The translations under genes and the position numbers were made by a program. Below are positions 13,782 to 15,663 of a stretch of 15,663 bases of DNA, one piece after another. Under the pieces are notes generated by a model that did not search any database, was not told the origin of the DNA, and was given only the letters and a program-made list of their open reading frames with translations. Origin of the DNA: JACRAR01 sp041674465. GTDB lineage: Bacteria; Pseudomonadota; Gammaproteobacteria; Burkholderiales; Rhodocyclaceae. The stretch covers positions 1 through 15,663 of the forward strand of contig JBAYVV010000090.1 of NCBI GenBank assembly GCA_041674465.1, given 5' to 3'. Positions within the stretch are counted from its first letter, which is position 1; every line of letters starts with the position of its first letter.

Positions 13782-15524
13782 TTACATGCTCTCTGGCGCA
13801 GTAACGCCCAGGATTCTGAAACCGTTGCGCAGCACTTGGCGCAGCGCTGCGATCAACGCCAGGCGCGCCGAACGCTGAGCCGCATCCTCGACCAGGATGC
13901 GCTCGGCATTGTAATAGCTGTGAAAATCGGCGGCGAGATCCTTGAGGTAGAAGGCTATGCTGTGGGGGGCATAGTCGCGGGCGGCGTCCTCGATCACCGC
14001 GGGGAACTCCGCCAGTCGCGAGCACAGTGCCAGTTCCCGCGGACTGGCCAGCAGCGCCAGGTTGGCGGCAGCGTAGTTGGCAGAGTTGGACAAAGCGTCA
14101 CCGGTGGTCTGCGCCAGTACCGAACAGACCCGGGCATGGGCGTACTGCAGGTAATACACGGGGTTGTCGCTGTTCTGCGATTTGGCCAGGTCAAGATCGA
14201 AATCAAGCGCCTGGTCGGCCTTCCTGAGCAGATAGAAAAAGCGGCAGGCGTCGTCTCCGACTTCGGCACGCAGTTCGCGCAAGGTCACGAACTGTCCCGA
14301 GCGCGTAGACATCGAGACCTTCTCCTTGCCATGCCAGAGCGAGACGAATTGCACCAGGATCACATCCAGCTTGCCGTCGTCGCAACCCAGCGCACGCAGA
14401 GCACCGCGCACGCGCGGGATGTAGCCGTGATGGTCGGCGCCCCAGATGTCGATGATCTTGTCGAAGCCGCGTTCCAGCTTGTTGAGATGGTAGGCGATGT
14501 CCGAGGCGAAATAGGTGAACAAGCCGTTGTCGCGCTGGACCACGCGATCCTTCTCGTCGCCGAAGGCCGTGGAGCGGAACCACTTGGCGCCATCCTGCAG
14601 GTAGATGTGACCGTTCTTCTCCAGGCGTTCCATCGCTTGCGCCACCATGCCGGTGTCGTAGAGCGAGCGTTCGGAAAACCACTGGTCGTAATGCACACCG
14701 AACGCTTCGAGGTCGGTGCGGCAATCGGCCAATTGTTCGGTGAGGGCATGCTGGTGGATATAGGCCCAGTCCTCGCCGAGCAGATCCTTGGCGGCCAGGA
14801 TCAGGCTGTCGAGTTGTGCCTCAATGTCGTCGGATTGCGCAACGCAGGCACGCAGCGCCTCGGCCGAATGGCGGTAGCGCTGCCCGTGTGCGGCCTGCAT
14901 CTGCCGCGCCATGTCGATGACATAGTCGCCCTGGTAGGCGTTGGGAGGGAAAGGCAGTTCTTCGCCGCACAGGTCCAGATAGCGCAGCCAGGTCGATAGC
15001 GCCAGGATGTCCATCTGTCGGCCGGCATCATTGACATAGTATTCGCACTTGACTGCATAGCCGGCCCAGCTCAGCAGGTTGGCCAGGCTGGCGCCAAAGC
15101 TCGCGCTGCGCCCATGGCCGACGTGCAGCGGGCCGGTCGGATTGGCTGACACGAATTCGACCTGAATGCGCTGGCCTTTGCCCAACGTGCCGCGGCCGTA
15201 TGCCTCCCCCTGTTCCATGATGTCCCTGACCACCTGGGTCTTGGCGGCGGGAGCAAGATGGAAATTGATGAAGCCCGCGCCGGCAACCTCAACCTGGTTG
15301 ACCCAGGGCGACACCGCGATTTCGCGCACCAGTCGTTGCGCAATTTCACGCGGATTGGCTTTGAGGGTTTTCGCCAGTTGCAGCGCCAGGTTGCTTGCAA
15401 AATCACCATGACTCGCCTGCTTGGGGCGTTCCAGCAGGATCGCAATGTCATGCTGACCCGGCGCGACGCTTGCCAGCGCATCGGTCAGCAGTTGGCGCAA
15501 ATGGGTTTGGGGATTGAAGGACAT
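13782..15524 (-). CDS. argS: Arginyl-tRNA synthetase
   Basis: A 580-residue class I aminoacyl-tRNA synthetase, close to the 577 residues of the E. coli enzyme. It charges tRNA-Arg with arginine in the cytoplasm. An N-terminal Add-1-type domain (about 1-110) precedes the catalytic core with the HIGH-like motif HVGHGRS (134-140) after VEFVSANPTGPL. The KMSKS equivalent is the divergent KVSMSTRSGQFVTL typical of ArgRS. The C-terminal DALR-type anticodon-binding domain includes YLQYAHARVCSVL and ends in a normal VTAPESM. The ATG at 15522-15524 gives the family N-terminus (MSFNPQTHLRQLL). The frame is open upstream, to a GTG at 15641 and beyond the edge, but those residues look unlike ArgRS. No good Shine-Dalgarno is present. 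It is first of the argS-SPOR-dsbA-dsbA operon. Confidence 0.96.
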   Translation of the reverse strand: MSFNPQTHLRQLLTDALASVAPGQHDIAILLERPKQASHGDFASNLALQLAKTLKANPREIAQRLVREIAVSPWVNQVEVAGAGFINFHLAPAAKTQVVRDIMEQGEAYGRGTLGKGQRIQVEFVSANPTGPLHVGHGRSASFGASLANLLSWAGYAVKCEYYVNDAGRQMDILALSTWLRYLDLCGEELPFPPNAYQGDYVIDMARQMQAAHGQRYRHSAEALRACVAQSDDIEAQLDSLILAAKDLLGEDWAYIHQHALTEQLADCRTDLEAFGVHYDQWFSERSLYDTGMVAQAMERLEKNGHIYLQDGAKWFRSTAFGDEKDRVVQRDNGLFTYFASDIAYHLNKLERGFDKIIDIWGADHHGYIPRVRGALRALGCDDGKLDVILVQFVSLWHGKEKVSMSTRSGQFVTLRELRAEVGDDACRFFYLLRKADQALDFDLDLAKSQNSDNPVYYLQYAHARVCSVLAQTTGDALSNSANYAAANLALLASPRELALCSRLAEFPAVIEDAARDYAPHSIAFYLKDLAADFHSYYNAERILVEDAAQRSARLALIAALRQVLRNGFRILGVTAPESM

Positions 15525-15663
15525 GGGTGTGATTATACCTGTAGCCCTGGAGCTTCCTGCTGCCTCCGCCTTCCGCTCGGCGGCGCAGAGGGAATAGCGA
15601 GTCAAGTTCTCCGCTGCGATCTCTATTGCTGCATCCAGCACGAACCGGTGGCGGGAATTTCCG
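15525..15663. other. Right-edge stretch with no recognisable gene
   Basis: This 139-bp stretch lies upstream of argS. Two of the three minus-strand frames stay open across it, but none of the short translations resembles a family I know. On the plus strand no start with a ribosome-binding site is seen. It may hold the argS promoter region and the end of an upstream gene outside the window. Confidence 0.4.
15532..15537 (-). promoter_or_regulatory. Possible -10 element directly before argS
   Basis: A perfect TATAAT on the minus strand ends 7 nt before the argS ATG. If used, transcription would begin at or within a base or two of the start codon and the mRNA would be leaderless or nearly so. 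That fits the missing ribosome-binding site, but no TTGACA-like -35 is seen at 16-18 bp spacing. Confidence 0.4.

Noticed and set aside
13608..14999. A 463-codon plus-strand open frame opposite argS
   Set aside because: It is the antisense shadow of a conserved housekeeping gene with full motifs.
13782..15641. A longer argS starting at GTG 15641
   Set aside because: The additional 39 residues do not resemble ArgRS, and the downstream ATG gives the usual family N-terminus and length.

Overview
The window reads as ordinary chromosomal DNA of a betaproteobacterium, possibly of the Rhodocyclales type. That placement rests on the GC-rich codon use, a class I PHA synthase, betaproteobacterial-style DsbA and SPOR proteins, and a MerR-controlled leucine-degradation operon. 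It is an inference from protein style, not from a search. Coding density is very high: the longest gap between genes inside the window is 144 bp. I see no rRNA, tRNA, CRISPR array, insertion sequence or phage gene.

Left half (1-7510, minus strand). A regulator gene (MerR family, liuR-like) is followed by an operon that reads leftward: a PaaI-type hotdog thioesterase, isovaleryl-CoA dehydrogenase (liuA), a second hotdog thioesterase, an acetyl-CoA acetyltransferase, a second acyl-CoA dehydrogenase, a DsbA-fold 2-hydroxychromene-2-carboxylate isomerase-like protein, the carboxyltransferase subunit of methylcrotonyl-CoA carboxylase (liuB), and the start of a methylglutaconyl-CoA hydratase (liuC) that runs off the left edge. 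LiuA, LiuB and LiuC catalyse successive steps from isovaleryl-CoA to HMG-CoA. The biotin-carrying subunit (liuD) and HMG-CoA lyase (liuE) are not in the window and are expected further left. Between liuR and the first enzyme gene lie four consecutive GTTGAC-like hexamers that form a perfect 20-bp palindrome. They overlap the -35 and spacer of a good sigma-70 promoter, and this is the clearest regulatory signal in the window.

Middle (7655-11862, plus strand). Divergent from the leucine operon is a tight pair: a metallo-beta-lactamase-fold hydrolase and a class I poly(3-hydroxyalkanoate) synthase (phaC) with a complete Cys-Asp-His triad. A two-domain EAL-HDOD signalling protein follows. Its EAL domain lacks the DDF motif, so it is probably not an active c-di-GMP phosphodiesterase.

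Right part (11865-15524, minus strand). This is a compact operon, argS, a SPOR-domain membrane protein, and two tandem paralogous periplasmic DsbA-type thiol oxidoreductases, transcribed toward and meeting the EAL-HDOD gene with only 2 bp between the stop codons. The last 139 bp at the right edge carry no gene I can name.

Metabolically, leucine or isovalerate breakdown gives acetyl-CoA and acetoacetate, and the thiolase links this pool to C4 units that could also feed polyhydroxyalkanoate made by the adjacent PhaC. That link is inferred from position and known chemistry. I found no strong evidence for a wholly new system. The best leads are the hexamer operator, the three non-canonical genes inside the liu operon, the MBL-phaC pair and the degenerate EAL domain.
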